NCBI GenBank assembly: GCA_012842495.1
Contig: DUSS01000004.1
Span: forward strand, 1-64,000
Length of the DNA: 64,000 bases
Source of the DNA: Candidatus Fermentithermobacillaceae bacterium
GTDB taxonomy: Bacteria > Bacillota > Sulfobacillia > Fermentithermobacillales > DUSS01
Direction: 5' to 3'
This document shows, piece after piece, positions 25,602-34,170 of the stretch. The notes under the pieces are model-generated. The model saw only the letters and a program-made list of their open reading frames with translations, was not told where the DNA came from and searched no databases. Within the stretch, counting starts at the first letter, position 1. Every line of letters starts with the position of its first letter. A program made the position numbers and the translations under genes.

Positions 25602-26261
25602 TCAATACGGAAGGGGTTTGAAAAGGAACGAGAGGTACAGACCGGCCAGACGACAGAGGTTCATGTAGCCCGCCACCAGCGGACCGATGATAAAGCTAAC
25701 GATCCTGAAAATCACGAGGAACAGAAGGATTACAAAACCGTAGCGCTCGAGAAACTCGGAAACCGCGTAAGCACTATTGGGTATGTACAGCTCAAGGATG
25801 CGCCAGCCGTCCAGCGGCGGGATGGGGATTAGATTGAAGAAAGCCAGGGACGCGTTCACGCCGGCCGCCGTATCCAGTATCTCCGGGAGGTATACCCAGT
25901 ACGTCCCTCGCAGGCGGACGAAGGAAAAGATGAGAATCGTCACTACCTGAAGGAAAAAGGCGACCACCAGGTTGGCAAAGGGGCCGGCGAAGGCCACCTT
26001 GGCCATGTCTCTGCGAGGGCTCCTTAACCTGAAGGGATCGACCGGGACCGGCCTCGCCCATCCAAACCCCAGAAAGATGAGCATGAGCGCTCCGATGGGA
26101 TCGATGTGCGCCCACGGTTCAAGGGTCATCCTGCCGACCCTGTCGGCGGTATCATCTCCCAGTGCGTAAGCCATCCTGGCGTGGGCATACTCGTGAACGC
26201 TGATGGCAAGAAGAAAACCGGGTATTGTCAGAATGAATGGCAAAAGCCGCGACTCGGGCAT
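25602..26261 (-). CDS. Site-2 protease family (M50) membrane metalloprotease
   Basis: The 219-residue product has the zinc motif HEYAHA near residue 22 in the first membrane helix, FLGFGWARPVPVDP near 65, and a second metal-ligand region NLIPIPPLDGWRI near 145, with several hydrophobic helices. This is the short PDZ-less M50 group common in thermophiles, which cleaves membrane-bound substrates; the target here is unknown. The ATG at 26261 is preferred because AGGAGG lies upstream; a TTG at 26282 is also in frame. The 26262-26456 gap shows no gene. Confidence 0.9.
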   Translation of the reverse strand: MPESRLLPFILTIPGFLLAISVHEYAHARMAYALGDDTADRVGRMTLEPWAHIDPIGALMLIFLGFGWARPVPVDPFRLRSPRRDMAKVAFAGPFANLVVAFFLQVVTILIFSFVRLRGTYWVYLPEILDTAAGVNASLAFFNLIPIPPLDGWRILELYIPNSAYAVSEFLERYGFVILLFLVIFRIVSFIIGPLVAGYMNLCRLAGLYLSFLFKPLPY

Positions 26262-26456
26262 CTTACGGACCCGCCTCCTCAAGCCGTCCGTTCTTCACCG
26301 TCCTACGGAACAAGGTCCGACCGATGGGCACGGAGGCAAAATCGGTTCCTTTCCTTCTACGGCTTGAGCCTGGAATCCTGCCTTTAGCCCCTGGCACTGC
26401 AAAAGCCAGCCGGTACCTGCAATCCCGGTCCTCGAGCTCGACACCGACGTTTAGGT

Positions 26457-26807
26457 CTACCCTTTCGGGTTGAAAAGGACGGCCATCAGATAGCCGAAGA
26501 CCACTGCACCCGTGAGCGCGGCGCTGGAAGCTCGAAACCCCCCGGTAAAGAGCCCGAACCAGCCTTCCCTGGCAACATCCTCCATCATACCCTGGACCAG
26601 AGTGTGACCGAAACCGAAAAGGGGGACGGCGGCACCTGCCCCGGCGTAGCTCACCAGCGCTCCGTAGAGACCCAGGCCGGAGAGGATAGCTCCGGTGCAA
26701 GCTGCAGAGACCATAATAACCGCGGGGTTCAGCTTAGTCGAGTCCAAAACCACCTGAGCGAGGGCGCATAAAGTGCCTCCCACGACGAACGCCCTTATGT
26801 ATATCAC
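26457..26807 (-). CDS. spoVAE: Stage V sporulation protein AE
   Basis: The 116-residue product has four hydrophobic segments and the SpoVAE pattern: AFVVGGTLCALAQVVLDSTK, LNPAVIMVSAACTGAIL and GFGHTLVQGMMEDVAREGWF. With SpoVAC and SpoVAD it forms the channel that moves dipicolinic acid into the forespore and out during germination. Its ATG overlaps the spoVAD stop by four bases, the end of a four-gene operon. Confidence 0.93.
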   Translation of the reverse strand: MIYIRAFVVGGTLCALAQVVLDSTKLNPAVIMVSAACTGAILSGLGLYGALVSYAGAGAAVPLFGFGHTLVQGMMEDVAREGWFGLFTGGFRASSAALTGAVVFGYLMAVLFNPKG

Positions 26808-27832
26808 GATTTCACCTCCTCGTTCCTCCAGACGAGGGAGACGGCGTGGGCAATTGACGGTATCGACTCACCTTGCTGGCACGTGGTAGGACTGTGAAGG
26901 GCACCGGTAGCTACGAAAAGGACCCTTTTCAGTTCGCCGCGCCGCATAGAGGGAACCACCATCGCCGAAAAGACCGCGGCCGAGCACGCGCATCCCGAAC
27001 CGCCGGCTCCGATCTCCGGGCGATCCTCGTAAATCAGAAGACCTGCGTCCCGGTGGCGGTCTTCTATATCCACGCCCTTCTTCCGGAGGAGCTCCCTCGC
27101 CAGGCGACATCCTATTTTCCCTAAATCTCCGGAAAGAATCAGGTCGTAATCGCCCGGTTCCCTGGACAGGTCCTGGAGATGCCTCCACACGGTGTCGGCG
27201 AAGGCCGGCGCCATCGCGGAACCCATGTCGTTGGCATCGGTGACCCCGTTATCTTGAACTCTTCCTGCGGTAACCGCTTCTATCCACGGCCCGTTTCCCA
27301 TTACACCGATCACCGTCGAGCAAGCTGCGGTAACCGTCCACTGACTGGTGGGAGTCCTCATGTAAGCGAACTCCGTAGGGTACCTGTACTGTCTCTCAGC
27401 GGTGTCGTGGTGGCTCGACACGGCCAAGGCCGCGTTTCGTGCGAAACCTCCGGCCACCAGCATGGAGGCGATGATGAGACCCTCCGCCATTGTGGAACAT
27501 GCTCCGTACAGGCCGATGAAGGGTACATCGAACTCCCTGGCCATGAAGTTGGCGGATATGATCTGGTTTAACAGGTCCCCGGCTAAAAGGAAGTCAATCT
27601 GGGTCTCATCCAGTCCTGCCTTGGCGAGGGCGATGTCCAGAGATTGGCGGAGCATCAATGATTCCGCCTTTTCCCAGCTGGTTCGACCGGCCAGGGTATC
27701 TTCGTGGATGAGATCAAAGCCCTCCCGCAGCGGGCCTTTTCCCTCCATGGGTCCGACCACGCAAGCTGAGGAACGGACCACGGGCATGACTGGAAAAACG
27801 ACGGTCGAGTTTCCTTGACGAGAGAATTTCAA
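26804..27832 (-). CDS. spoVAD: Stage V sporulation protein AD
   Basis: The 342-residue product has the thiolase-like fold of SpoVAD: FSRQGNSTVVFPVMPVVRSS at the N-terminus, IGLYGACSTMAEGLIIASML near residue 110, SSHHDTAERQYRYPTEFA near 140 and GAGGSGCACSAAVFSAMVVP near 285. SpoVAD binds dipicolinic acid on the outside of the inner spore membrane. The start is a TTG 19 bases after the spoVAC stop. Length and motifs are normal for the family. Confidence 0.95.
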   Translation of the reverse strand: MKFSRQGNSTVVFPVMPVVRSSACVVGPMEGKGPLREGFDLIHEDTLAGRTSWEKAESLMLRQSLDIALAKAGLDETQIDFLLAGDLLNQIISANFMAREFDVPFIGLYGACSTMAEGLIIASMLVAGGFARNAALAVSSHHDTAERQYRYPTEFAYMRTPTSQWTVTAACSTVIGVMGNGPWIEAVTAGRVQDNGVTDANDMGSAMAPAFADTVWRHLQDLSREPGDYDLILSGDLGKIGCRLARELLRKKGVDIEDRHRDAGLLIYEDRPEIGAGGSGCACSAAVFSAMVVPSMRRGELKRVLFVATGALHSPTTCQQGESIPSIAHAVSLVWRNEEVKS

Positions 27833-27850
27833 CTTCGAGAGGACCTCCAG

Positions 27851-28303
27851 TCATTTTGTCAGGATGAGCACGGCTGAGCTCACCAGTAACGAGGCGATGA
27901 ACGAGTAGACTATCACCGGACCGGCCACCTGGAACATCCGGGCGGATACTCCCAATATGAACCCCTCCCGCTTGAACTCCATGGCGGGAGAGACGATGGA
28001 ATTGGCAAATCCGGTTATGGGGATGGCCGCCCCCATCCCTGCAACCCCGCCCAGTTTGTCATAAAGACCGAGACCGGTGAAGAAGGCCCCTAAAAAGACC
28101 ATGATCGTCTGGGTGCGGGAAAGGGCCTGGACACGTCCGATCCCCGTGGATGATACCCAGCCGAGGACGATCTGCCCCACCAGGCATATGGCGCCACCGA
28201 CAAGGAAAGCTACCACCGCGTTCCTGAGGATAGGCCGGGGCGGAGAAGCTTTTATGCTGAGCTTTCTATAAGCTTCCTTTTCTCTCGTATTTGCCCTGGG
28301 CAT
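27851..28303 (-). CDS. spoVAC: Stage V sporulation protein AC
   Basis: The 150-residue product begins with a basic N-terminus (MPRANTREKEAYRKL), then four hydrophobic helices with FLVGGAICLVGQIVLGWVSS, FTGLGLYDKLGGVAGMGAAI and PITGFANSIVSPAMEFKREG, all typical of SpoVAC. It is the mechanosensitive membrane part of the dipicolinic acid channel. The ATG directly follows the dodecin stop (TAAATG), so these two are co-translated. Confidence 0.95.
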   Translation of the reverse strand: MPRANTREKEAYRKLSIKASPPRPILRNAVVAFLVGGAICLVGQIVLGWVSSTGIGRVQALSRTQTIMVFLGAFFTGLGLYDKLGGVAGMGAAIPITGFANSIVSPAMEFKREGFILGVSARMFQVAGPVIVYSFIASLLVSSAVLILTK

Positions 28304-28522
28304 TTACTCCGCCACCCCGGCACCCTGATCGAGGTAAGCTACCTTTACGTTGGCCTTATATTCAACTATCTGACCGTCCTTCACGTTAGCTGTCCAGTTC
28401 AGCACCTCGACGCCGCTGATGTTGGGGACCTTCCTCGAAGCTTCCATGACGGCCTGCTGAGCTGCATCCTGCCAGTCACGGCGCGACTGACCTACGAGTT
28501 CCAGCACTTTGACCACAGGCAT
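28304..28522 (-). CDS. Dodecin family flavin-binding protein
   Basis: The 72-residue product matches dodecin: VVKVLELVGQSRRDWQDAAQ, then the flavin-stacking Trp in GVEVLNWTANVKDGQIVEYK. Dodecins assemble as hollow dodecamers that store flavins or, in some bacteria, CoA. Here it is the first gene of the spoVA operon, which suggests synthesis in the forespore. The ATG has GGGGGTGATG upstream, and a sigma-G/F-like promoter lies 24-52 bases before it. Confidence 0.88.
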   Translation of the reverse strand: MPVVKVLELVGQSRRDWQDAAQQAVMEASRKVPNISGVEVLNWTANVKDGQIVEYKANVKVAYLDQGAGVAE

Positions 28523-28545
28523 CCAAACATCACCCCCGTAAATCC

Positions 28546-28574
28546 ATTATCTCCAGGGGGACTTCACTGTACGC
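28546..28574 (-). promoter_or_regulatory. Candidate forespore (sigma-G/sigma-F) promoter of the dodecin-spoVA operon
   Basis: On the minus strand GCGTA is followed after exactly 15 bases by GGAGATAAT. This fits the known sigma-F pattern GYWTA-N15-GGnnAnAnT except for one base in the -35. It lies just upstream of the dodecin gene, and spoVA operons are known forespore genes. Confidence 0.6.
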
Positions 28575-28719
28575 ACCGGCTGGCAAACGCTCACGAATCC
28601 TCTCGGGCTGCAACCGGGCAGCACACAGATGGATGATGAACGGTGGAGGTGGTGAAGAACGAGACCGGTTGCTGGTGAAAGCTACCCGCATGTAGATGAC
28701 GATGAAGGGGCGTAAACGA

Positions 28720-29433
28720 TTACGGACTTCCCCCGGCCAGATGCCTTAGCTGGAAGAGAGCTTCACGCTCGAGCCGGGATACCTGGGCCTGGGAAAGCCC
28801 CAGGTCACGAGCTACCTCCACCTGGGTCTTCCCCTGGAAATGCCTTAAGACGAGGATGGTTTGAAGGCGCGGTGGCAGGCGTTCGAGAGCTATTTTTAAA
28901 TCGAGGTACTCGGTGCCCCCTAAATCCGCCGTCGCCGGATACCTCGGATCTCCGATTGTGTCCCTGCCCTCTTCCTCCCTGATCCCGTCGAGTTCCAGGG
29001 GAGCTCTTACCGACTCGAGAGCTTCTACGAGCTCGGACAGCTCGATACCCATGGCATCGGCTACTTCCTTTGCGGAAGGTTCCCTGCCTCTGGAAACGCA
29101 GAGTTCCGCTTCGGTCTTTCTCGCCTTCAAGGCGAGCTCCCGGAACTCCCTGGGAATCCGCAAAGGCAAGTTGTCCCTGAGATACCTTCGGATTTCCCCG
29201 AGTATCACGGGAACCGCATAAGTTGAGAACTCGACGCCGTAGGAAGGATCGAACCTGTCGATAGCTTTGAGGAGGCCTATGGCGCCCTGCTGGAAAAGGT
29301 CGTCCAACTCTCCAAGGCCGCGGTAACGGAGGGCGCAGGCCCTGATGAGACCGGCGTTTTGTTCAAAGATCTTATCCCTAGACGCCTTGTCTCCCTCTTT
29401 GGCACGCTCGAGAAGTTCCAGGTCTATGGGCAT
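28720..29433 (-). CDS. sigF: RNA polymerase sporulation sigma factor F
   Basis: The 237-residue product has sigma-70 regions 2 (NAGLIRACALRYRGLGELDD, LFQQGAIGLLKAIDRFDPSY), 3 and 4 (LPPRLQTILVLRHFQGKTQV, then GLSQAQVSRLEREAL). Position after spoIIAA and spoIIAB identifies it as sigma-F, the first forespore sigma factor. The ATG at 29433 starts ten bases before the spoIIAB stop, a usual coupling. An upstream in-frame extension lies inside spoIIAB and is ignored. The 28575-28719 gap shows no gene. Confidence 0.95.
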   Translation of the reverse strand: MPIDLELLERAKEGDKASRDKIFEQNAGLIRACALRYRGLGELDDLFQQGAIGLLKAIDRFDPSYGVEFSTYAVPVILGEIRRYLRDNLPLRIPREFRELALKARKTEAELCVSRGREPSAKEVADAMGIELSELVEALESVRAPLELDGIREEEGRDTIGDPRYPATADLGGTEYLDLKIALERLPPRLQTILVLRHFQGKTQVEVARDLGLSQAQVSRLEREALFQLRHLAGGSP

Positions 29434-29840
29434 CTCTTCTTCAACATCCTGACGGTGGTGCCGCGACCGGGGGAGGATTCCACCCACAGGCTGTCCATGA
29501 AAGCTTCCATGAAACTGAATCCCAGACCCATGTGTTCTTCGAGAGTGGAGAATCCGGGTTCTCTGGCCCGCTTGAGGTCGTCAATGCCTTTCCCGTTGTC
29601 CCTTACTATGACGGTTAAATCGCCCCGGCCGTCCAGGGTAGCTTCCACCTCGACCTCGCCCGTACCGTTCCCGTAGGCGTGTAGGACGGCATTGGATACC
29701 GCTTCCTGCACCGCTATTTTTATGTCCTCGACGTCTCCCAATGTGAACTCGCCCGAAGCGGCGAAGGTTGCCACGGCGACCCTCGCTACCTGGACATTCT
29801 CGGCTTTAGCTGGAAACTTCAAAAACAATCTATTAGTCAA
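29424..29840 (-). CDS. spoIIAB: Anti-sigma F factor, serine kinase
   Basis: The 138-residue product is a GHKL-type kinase: the N box AVQEAVSNAVLHAYGNGTGE near residue 45, G1 VIVRDNGKGIDDLKRA near 82, and GLGFSFMEAFMDSLWVES near 107. It holds sigma-F inactive and phosphorylates SpoIIAA. It overlaps spoIIAA by eight bases and sigF by ten, the canonical three-gene spoIIA operon. Confidence 0.95.
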   Translation of the reverse strand: MTNRLFLKFPAKAENVQVARVAVATFAASGEFTLGDVEDIKIAVQEAVSNAVLHAYGNGTGEVEVEATLDGRGDLTVIVRDNGKGIDDLKRAREPGFSTLEEHMGLGFSFMEAFMDSLWVESSPGRGTTVRMLKKRCP

Positions 29841-30219
29841 CGGGCCTCACCTCCCCCGTTTTCTCCCCCATCTTCTCCCCCAGGCCCATCGCGGCGAGGG
29901 CTTCCTCAAGGTCTCTGAACCTCGGAATGAGAGAACCCATGCCGGCCAGGTCGAGCATAGCCGAAATGCGTTCAGGAACGTCGATCAGCACCATCTTGCC
30001 GCCCAGGGCGGAGACGTTCTTGTACCGGCCCAAAATGGCCGCTATCCCGGTGCTGTCGATGAAGCCCACACCCTTCAGGTTCAGTATCAGGTTTAAAAGT
30101 CCGGTCTTGCGGATTTCCGAATCTACTTTCTCCTTAAACTCCCCGGCTGTCGAGAGGTCGAGATCCCCGGTGACCCTGGCCCCCAGGAACCAGGGGGTTT
30201 TGTGAAAAGTCAGGTGCAT
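29833..30219 (-). CDS. spoIIAA: Anti-anti-sigma factor SpoIIAA
   Basis: The 128-residue product is a STAS protein with the phosphorylation site in GVGFIDSTGIAAIL; by family comparison Ser56 of the DSTG motif is the residue phosphorylated by SpoIIAB. Dephosphorylated SpoIIAA releases sigma-F in the forespore. The C-terminus has a short repetitive, charged tail (GEKMGEKTGE). The ATG has AAAGGTGGTG upstream, and a good sigma-H promoter lies about 40 bases before it. Confidence 0.95.
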   Translation of the reverse strand: MHLTFHKTPWFLGARVTGDLDLSTAGEFKEKVDSEIRKTGLLNLILNLKGVGFIDSTGIAAILGRYKNVSALGGKMVLIDVPERISAMLDLAGMGSLIPRFRDLEEALAAMGLGEKMGEKTGEVRPVD

Positions 30220-30258
30220 GACGCGGCACCACCTTTTCCCGGTTTTAGCGTGTGGGAG

Positions 30259-30288
30259 AGATTCTACGAAGAGGAAGAGAATTCCTTT
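30259..30288 (-). promoter_or_regulatory. Candidate sigma-H promoter of the spoIIA operon
   Basis: On the minus strand AAAGGAATT is separated by 12 bases from GTAGAATCT. This matches the sigma-H pattern RnAGGAwww-N11/12-RnnGAATww closely. It ends 40 bases before spoIIAA, whose Bacillus counterpart is a known sigma-H target. Confidence 0.75.
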
Positions 30289-30358
30289 TTTCTCCTTTCA
30301 ATCTTCCTGTGGCTGCCACTCTACCCCGGACCGGGCGCTGCGAGAAGCTTCCCGCTGT

Positions 30359-31651
30359 CTATTTGGCCGATCTTCCGGTTACCAGCACCTTCACATACCT
30401 CAGGAAGTGATGGAAGAAGTAAGCTTTAGGCACCGAGTCACCGGCCAGGAGCTTTACCGTCAGGGTGTGTTTTCCGTCAACGAAGATATCCATTTCCCCG
30501 GCGGCAGCTCCTTTCTGCACCGGCGCCGTCAGGGGAGATACCCGAATCTTCCTGGATACCTCTCCCCTTTCTCTTTTTAAGACCGTAACTCCGACGTCGC
30601 CAGGCGCAATGAGCGGCACCTCATCTTTCGTGCCTCTCAGCACCCTTGCGCTGCAAACGACCTCACCCCGGGAAACCAGCTTGACGGACCGGAAGTTGGC
30701 AAACGCCCAATCCAGGAGCTTCCAGGTTTCGTTCATGCGCTGGTCCGGACTAGCGGCTCCCATCAGGACGACGATAAACCGGGACCCTTCTCGTTTCGCC
30801 GTGGCGACTATGCAGTAGCCGGACTTAGCGGTATACCCGGTCTTAAGCCCGTCGCAGCCGTCATACAGATAGACCAGCTTGTTAAAGTTGGTGAGCAGGT
30901 TGCGGCCTCCTCTGAACTCTTGCTGGTAGATACCGGTGTAGTCGAGGAGGTGAGGGACACCCACCGCGTGGCGGGAGAGGACCGCCATATCCATGGCGGT
31001 GGTGTAATGCCCTTCTTCGTCAAGTCCGTGTGCGTTTTTGAAATTAGTATCGGTCATCCCAAGGGCTTTCGCTTTCTCGTTCATCATGGAGACGAACGCC
31101 CTTTCGTCGCCAGCGAGAAACTCGGCCACGACTACGCTGGCATCATTAGCTGAGCCTACGGCGATGGCTTTCAGCCATTCGTCCAGGGTCATAGTTTCGC
31201 CCGGTTCGGCCCATACCTCAGTGCCCCCCATTTCCCAGGCGTTCTCTGAGGTGACAGCTTCGTCCGTGAGCTTCGCCCGTCCTTCGGCGATAGCTTCCAG
31301 CGCCAGTACCAGGGTCATGATCTTGGTGAGACTTGCAGGAGCTCTCCTCTCCCTAGCATTTTTCTCCATCAGGATCTCACCGGAAACCGCATCCATCACT
31401 ACCACCGAGGGAGATTCCACCTTTGGCGGCTCCGGCCTGTCCCCCGGCGAAAGGGCCATGACAGCCGTTCCGGTCGAAGCTCGGACGGGTGGTTTGGTGA
31501 CGGCAAGGAATATGGAAAGCACCGTTCCGGTGAGGAGGAATAAAGCCAGGAGCGACCTGAACCCCAGCGAGACGGAACGGGAAGTCACCGCCCGGCGGGC
31601 AGAGGATTTAGACCAGTAGAGCTTCACCACAGAACATCCCCCCAGAAACAT
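30359..31651 (-). CDS. dacF: D-alanyl-D-alanine carboxypeptidase, DacF type
   Basis: The product is up to 430 residues with an N-terminal signal/anchor (FRSLLALFLLTGTVLSIFLA) and the three penicillin-binding active-site motifs: ASLTKI near residue 106, the SxN motif in VGSANDAS near 170 and LKTGYTAKSG near 270. A beta-sandwich domain and a membrane-contacting C-terminus (PKAYFFHHFLRY) follow. It trims peptidoglycan peptides; dacF lies upstream of spoIIA in Bacillus too, so it is probably the forespore enzyme. GTG codons at residues 8-9 are plausible alternative starts. Confidence 0.93.
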   Translation of the reverse strand: MFLGGCSVVKLYWSKSSARRAVTSRSVSLGFRSLLALFLLTGTVLSIFLAVTKPPVRASTGTAVMALSPGDRPEPPKVESPSVVVMDAVSGEILMEKNARERRAPASLTKIMTLVLALEAIAEGRAKLTDEAVTSENAWEMGGTEVWAEPGETMTLDEWLKAIAVGSANDASVVVAEFLAGDERAFVSMMNEKAKALGMTDTNFKNAHGLDEEGHYTTAMDMAVLSRHAVGVPHLLDYTGIYQQEFRGGRNLLTNFNKLVYLYDGCDGLKTGYTAKSGYCIVATAKREGSRFIVVLMGAASPDQRMNETWKLLDWAFANFRSVKLVSRGEVVCSARVLRGTKDEVPLIAPGDVGVTVLKRERGEVSRKIRVSPLTAPVQKGAAAGEMDIFVDGKHTLTVKLLAGDSVPKAYFFHHFLRYVKVLVTGRSAK

Positions 31652-31680
31652 TGATATCTAGGGGGACGCTCCGATATGAA

Positions 31681-32568
31681 TCAGGCTCTCGGGTGCGTCC
31701 TGGAGTACACGTCCTTCAGCCTGGACTTGGTTATGTGAGTGTAAATCTGAGTGGTCGATATGTCGGCATGGCCCAGCATCTCCTGGACAGCTCTCAAATC
31801 GGCGCCGTTTTCCAGAAGGTGGGTGGCAAACGAGTGCCTGAGCGTATGCGGGGTGATTTCTTTCCTGATACCCGCCTGGGCCGCGTACTTCTTGACGATC
31901 TTCCAGAAACCCTGCCTGGTCAGTCTCGAACCGTGGTGGTTTACGAACAGAGCTTTCTCTTTTGGATCCTGGATTATCTTGGGACGACCCTGGGAGAGAT
32001 AAGCCGAAAGGGCGTTTATGGCCATGGTTCCCATGGGAACCAGCCGTTCTTTGGAGCCCTTTCCCCTACACCTGACCACCGCTTCCTGCAAATCCACATC
32101 CCCAATATTGAGGGACGTGAGCTCCGATACCCTGATGCCCGTTGCGTAGAGGAGTTCGAGCATAGCTTTATCCCTGAGCCCATGAGGGCTCTTCGTATCG
32201 GGCTGGGCCAGAAGCAGGTCGACCTCTTCCACGGTGAGTACCTTGGGGAGCTTGCGCTCCAGCTTCGGAGAAGCCAGGGCGTCGGTAGGGTCCCTATCCA
32301 CTACGTTTTCCTTTATGAGGAAATGGTAAAAAGCTTTTAAGGCGGCAAGCCGCCTTGCTATGGTGGCGGTGGCTTTCCCCTGCTTCCTCAGGTACATGAG
32401 GTAAGCTACTATGGTGCTCTGGGACGCGCTTACCAGAGTCTCAGAGCCTCCCTTCTCCAAAAACTCCTGATACTGCTTCAGGTCTCTCGAATAGGACTCG
32501 AGAGTGTTGAGAGCAAGTCCTCTCTCATTCCCCAGGTACCCTATGAACTGGTCTATGAGGGTCGCCAT
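31681..32568 (-). CDS. xerD: Site-specific tyrosine recombinase XerD
   Basis: The 295-residue product has the SAM-like core-binding domain (LIDQFIGYLGNERGLALNTL) and the catalytic domain with all tyrosine recombinase residues: Arg in ATGIRVSELTSL, HTLRHSFATHLL, the His in LGHADISTTQIYTHI and the nucleophilic Tyr of IYTH. The C-terminal end resembles XerD (RLKDVYSRTHPRA). It resolves chromosome dimers at dif. I chose the ATG at 32568, which has GGGGGAGGGTG upstream; the longer frame to 32718 adds a lysine-rich, unlikely leader. Confidence 0.93.
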   Translation of the reverse strand: MATLIDQFIGYLGNERGLALNTLESYSRDLKQYQEFLEKGGSETLVSASQSTIVAYLMYLRKQGKATATIARRLAALKAFYHFLIKENVVDRDPTDALASPKLERKLPKVLTVEEVDLLLAQPDTKSPHGLRDKAMLELLYATGIRVSELTSLNIGDVDLQEAVVRCRGKGSKERLVPMGTMAINALSAYLSQGRPKIIQDPKEKALFVNHHGSRLTRQGFWKIVKKYAAQAGIRKEITPHTLRHSFATHLLENGADLRAVQEMLGHADISTTQIYTHITKSRLKDVYSRTHPRA

Positions 32569-32817
32569 GGAAACACCCTCCCCCTTCGACTTAAGGCCGG
32601 TTTCCGGCGAAGAAATGTGGAGTTCAACCCGAACTCGAGCCCCGCTTTTGGCCTTCACAGAAGATCCTTTGCTTTCATTATTTTTCCCCACGGTCGCCGG
32701 CTTATCCTGTATGACCACATCGTGCCTGACCCGGTTTTTCCTTTAAACTCATATGAGGGTGACAGTAAAACTATTCATTCAAAGGTGATTGCCTCATCCA
32801 TAGCCTCCAGCAAAGAA

Positions 32818-32842
32818 GCCCCCGCCCTGAACGGACGGGGGC
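32818..32842 (-). terminator. Hairpin downstream of ald, likely terminator
   Basis: On the minus strand GCCCCCGTCC and GGGCGGGGGC can form a strong GC stem with a five-base loop, followed by TTCTTTG. It lies about 50 bases after the ald stop and before xerD. A second, weaker CCCCC/GGGGG hairpin lies between them. Confidence 0.55.
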
Positions 32843-32890
32843 AGAGTTCGACCTGCTTTTTAAGCTTCCCCCAATCAAACCGGGGGTTCC

Positions 32891-34012
32891 CTAGAATCCC
32901 AGCACCTCTTCGAGGGGCGTATAGGGAAGCCCGTGAGCTTCCGCCACCGCTTTGTAAGTGATCTTGCCCCTGGTGACGTTCACGCCCTTGGCCAGCGCTG
33001 CGTTTTCCCGCACCGCTCTCGCAAAGCCTTTATTGGCCAGTTCGAGAGCGTACGGCAGGGTGGCGTTGGTCAGGGCGAAGGTGGACGTCCGGGGTACCGC
33101 ACCGGGAATGTTCGGTACCGAATAATGAACCACCCCGTGCTTGACGAAAACGGGGTCCGAATGGCTCGTGATCCGGTCCATCGTCTCTACGCAGCCGCCC
33201 TGGTCTATCGCGACGTCCACTATCACCGAGCCGGGCTTCATCTTCTTGACCATCTCTTCGGTAACCAGTCTGGGTGCCCTGGCGCCGGGTATCAAAACCG
33301 CGCCCACGACCAGGTCAGCTTCTTCGACCGCTTGGGCTATGTTAAAGGCGTTGGAAGCCACGGTATGAATCCTTCCGCCGAAGATATCGTCGAGATAACG
33401 CAGCCTGTCGAGGTTGATATCGAGGATCGTCACGTGAGCTCCCATACCCACGGCGATTTTAGCCGCGTTGGTTCCGACGGTTCCTCCTCCGATTATCACG
33501 ACGTTAGCCGGGGGAACACCCGGTACTCCACCAAGGAGGACTCCCCTTCCTCCGTGCCTCTTTTCGAGGAAGTGAGCTCCGATCTGAACCGACATTCTAC
33601 CGGCGATCTCGCTCATCGGCGTCAAAAGAGGCAAGGTCCTGTCCCGGGTTTCGACGGTCTCATAAGCTACGGCGTCCACCTTCCTGTTCGCAAGGACCCG
33701 CGTGAGTTCGGGCTCCGGAGCGAGGTGGAGATAGGTGAAAAGAATCTGCCCCTCCCTCATCAGGTCGTACTCGGGAGGCAGGGGCTCCTTGACCTTAATG
33801 ATCATGTCCGCCTGCTCATATACCTCTCGAGGTCCGGGCAGTATTGTCGCGCCCGCTCTGCGGTAATCCTCGTCGGTAAATCCGGAACCGACCCCGGCGG
33901 AAGCTTCCACGAGCACCTGATGACCGGCTTTCGTGAAAGCTACCACCCCCGCGGGAGTCACCGATACCCGGTTTTCGTCGGGCTTAATCTCCTTGGGTAC
34001 TCCGATCTTCAC
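32891..34012 (-). CDS. ald: Alanine dehydrogenase
   Basis: The 373-residue product begins [20 protein letters not shown] and shows family residues: [40 protein letters not shown] with the substrate Lys, FTYLHLAPE with the catalytic-region His, and NAD-binding [20 protein letters not shown] near 170. It interconverts L-alanine and pyruvate with NAD and is a typical spore-former enzyme. The GTG at 34012 is the family start; the frame runs further upstream to 34072 without a better site. Fermentation of amino acids elsewhere in the window suits its role. Confidence 0.95.
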   Translation of the reverse strand: MKIGVPKEIKPDENRVSVTPAGVVAFTKAGHQVLVEASAGVGSGFTDEDYRRAGATILPGPREVYEQADMIIKVKEPLPPEYDLMREGQILFTYLHLAPEPELTRVLANRKVDAVAYETVETRDRTLPLLTPMSEIAGRMSVQIGAHFLEKRHGGRGVLLGGVPGVPPANVVIIGGGTVGTNAAKIAVGMGAHVTILDINLDRLRYLDDIFGGRIHTVASNAFNIAQAVEEADLVVGAVLIPGARAPRLVTEEMVKKMKPGSVIVDVAIDQGGCVETMDRITSHSDPVFVKHGVVHYSVPNIPGAVPRTSTFALTNATLPYALELANKGFARAVRENAALAKGVNVTRGKITYKAVAEAHGLPYTPLEEVLGF

Positions 34013-34170
34013 AAGGTCATCCCCTCTCGTACGTCTTTTGGGTCCAATGACACCTCGGACTTTTTTCGACATACGGAGCCCAAGTCCTGCCTCTCAGAGA
34101 GCACCAGCGAAAAGATCGTTCTAAAAATCACTATCCCTGCATAAGCCGATGTTCTTTCGTGCCCAGAACC

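Noticed and set aside
32933-34144. A 403-codon open frame antisense to alanine dehydrogenase
   Set aside because: The other strand is a full alanine dehydrogenase; the frame has no recognisable motif.
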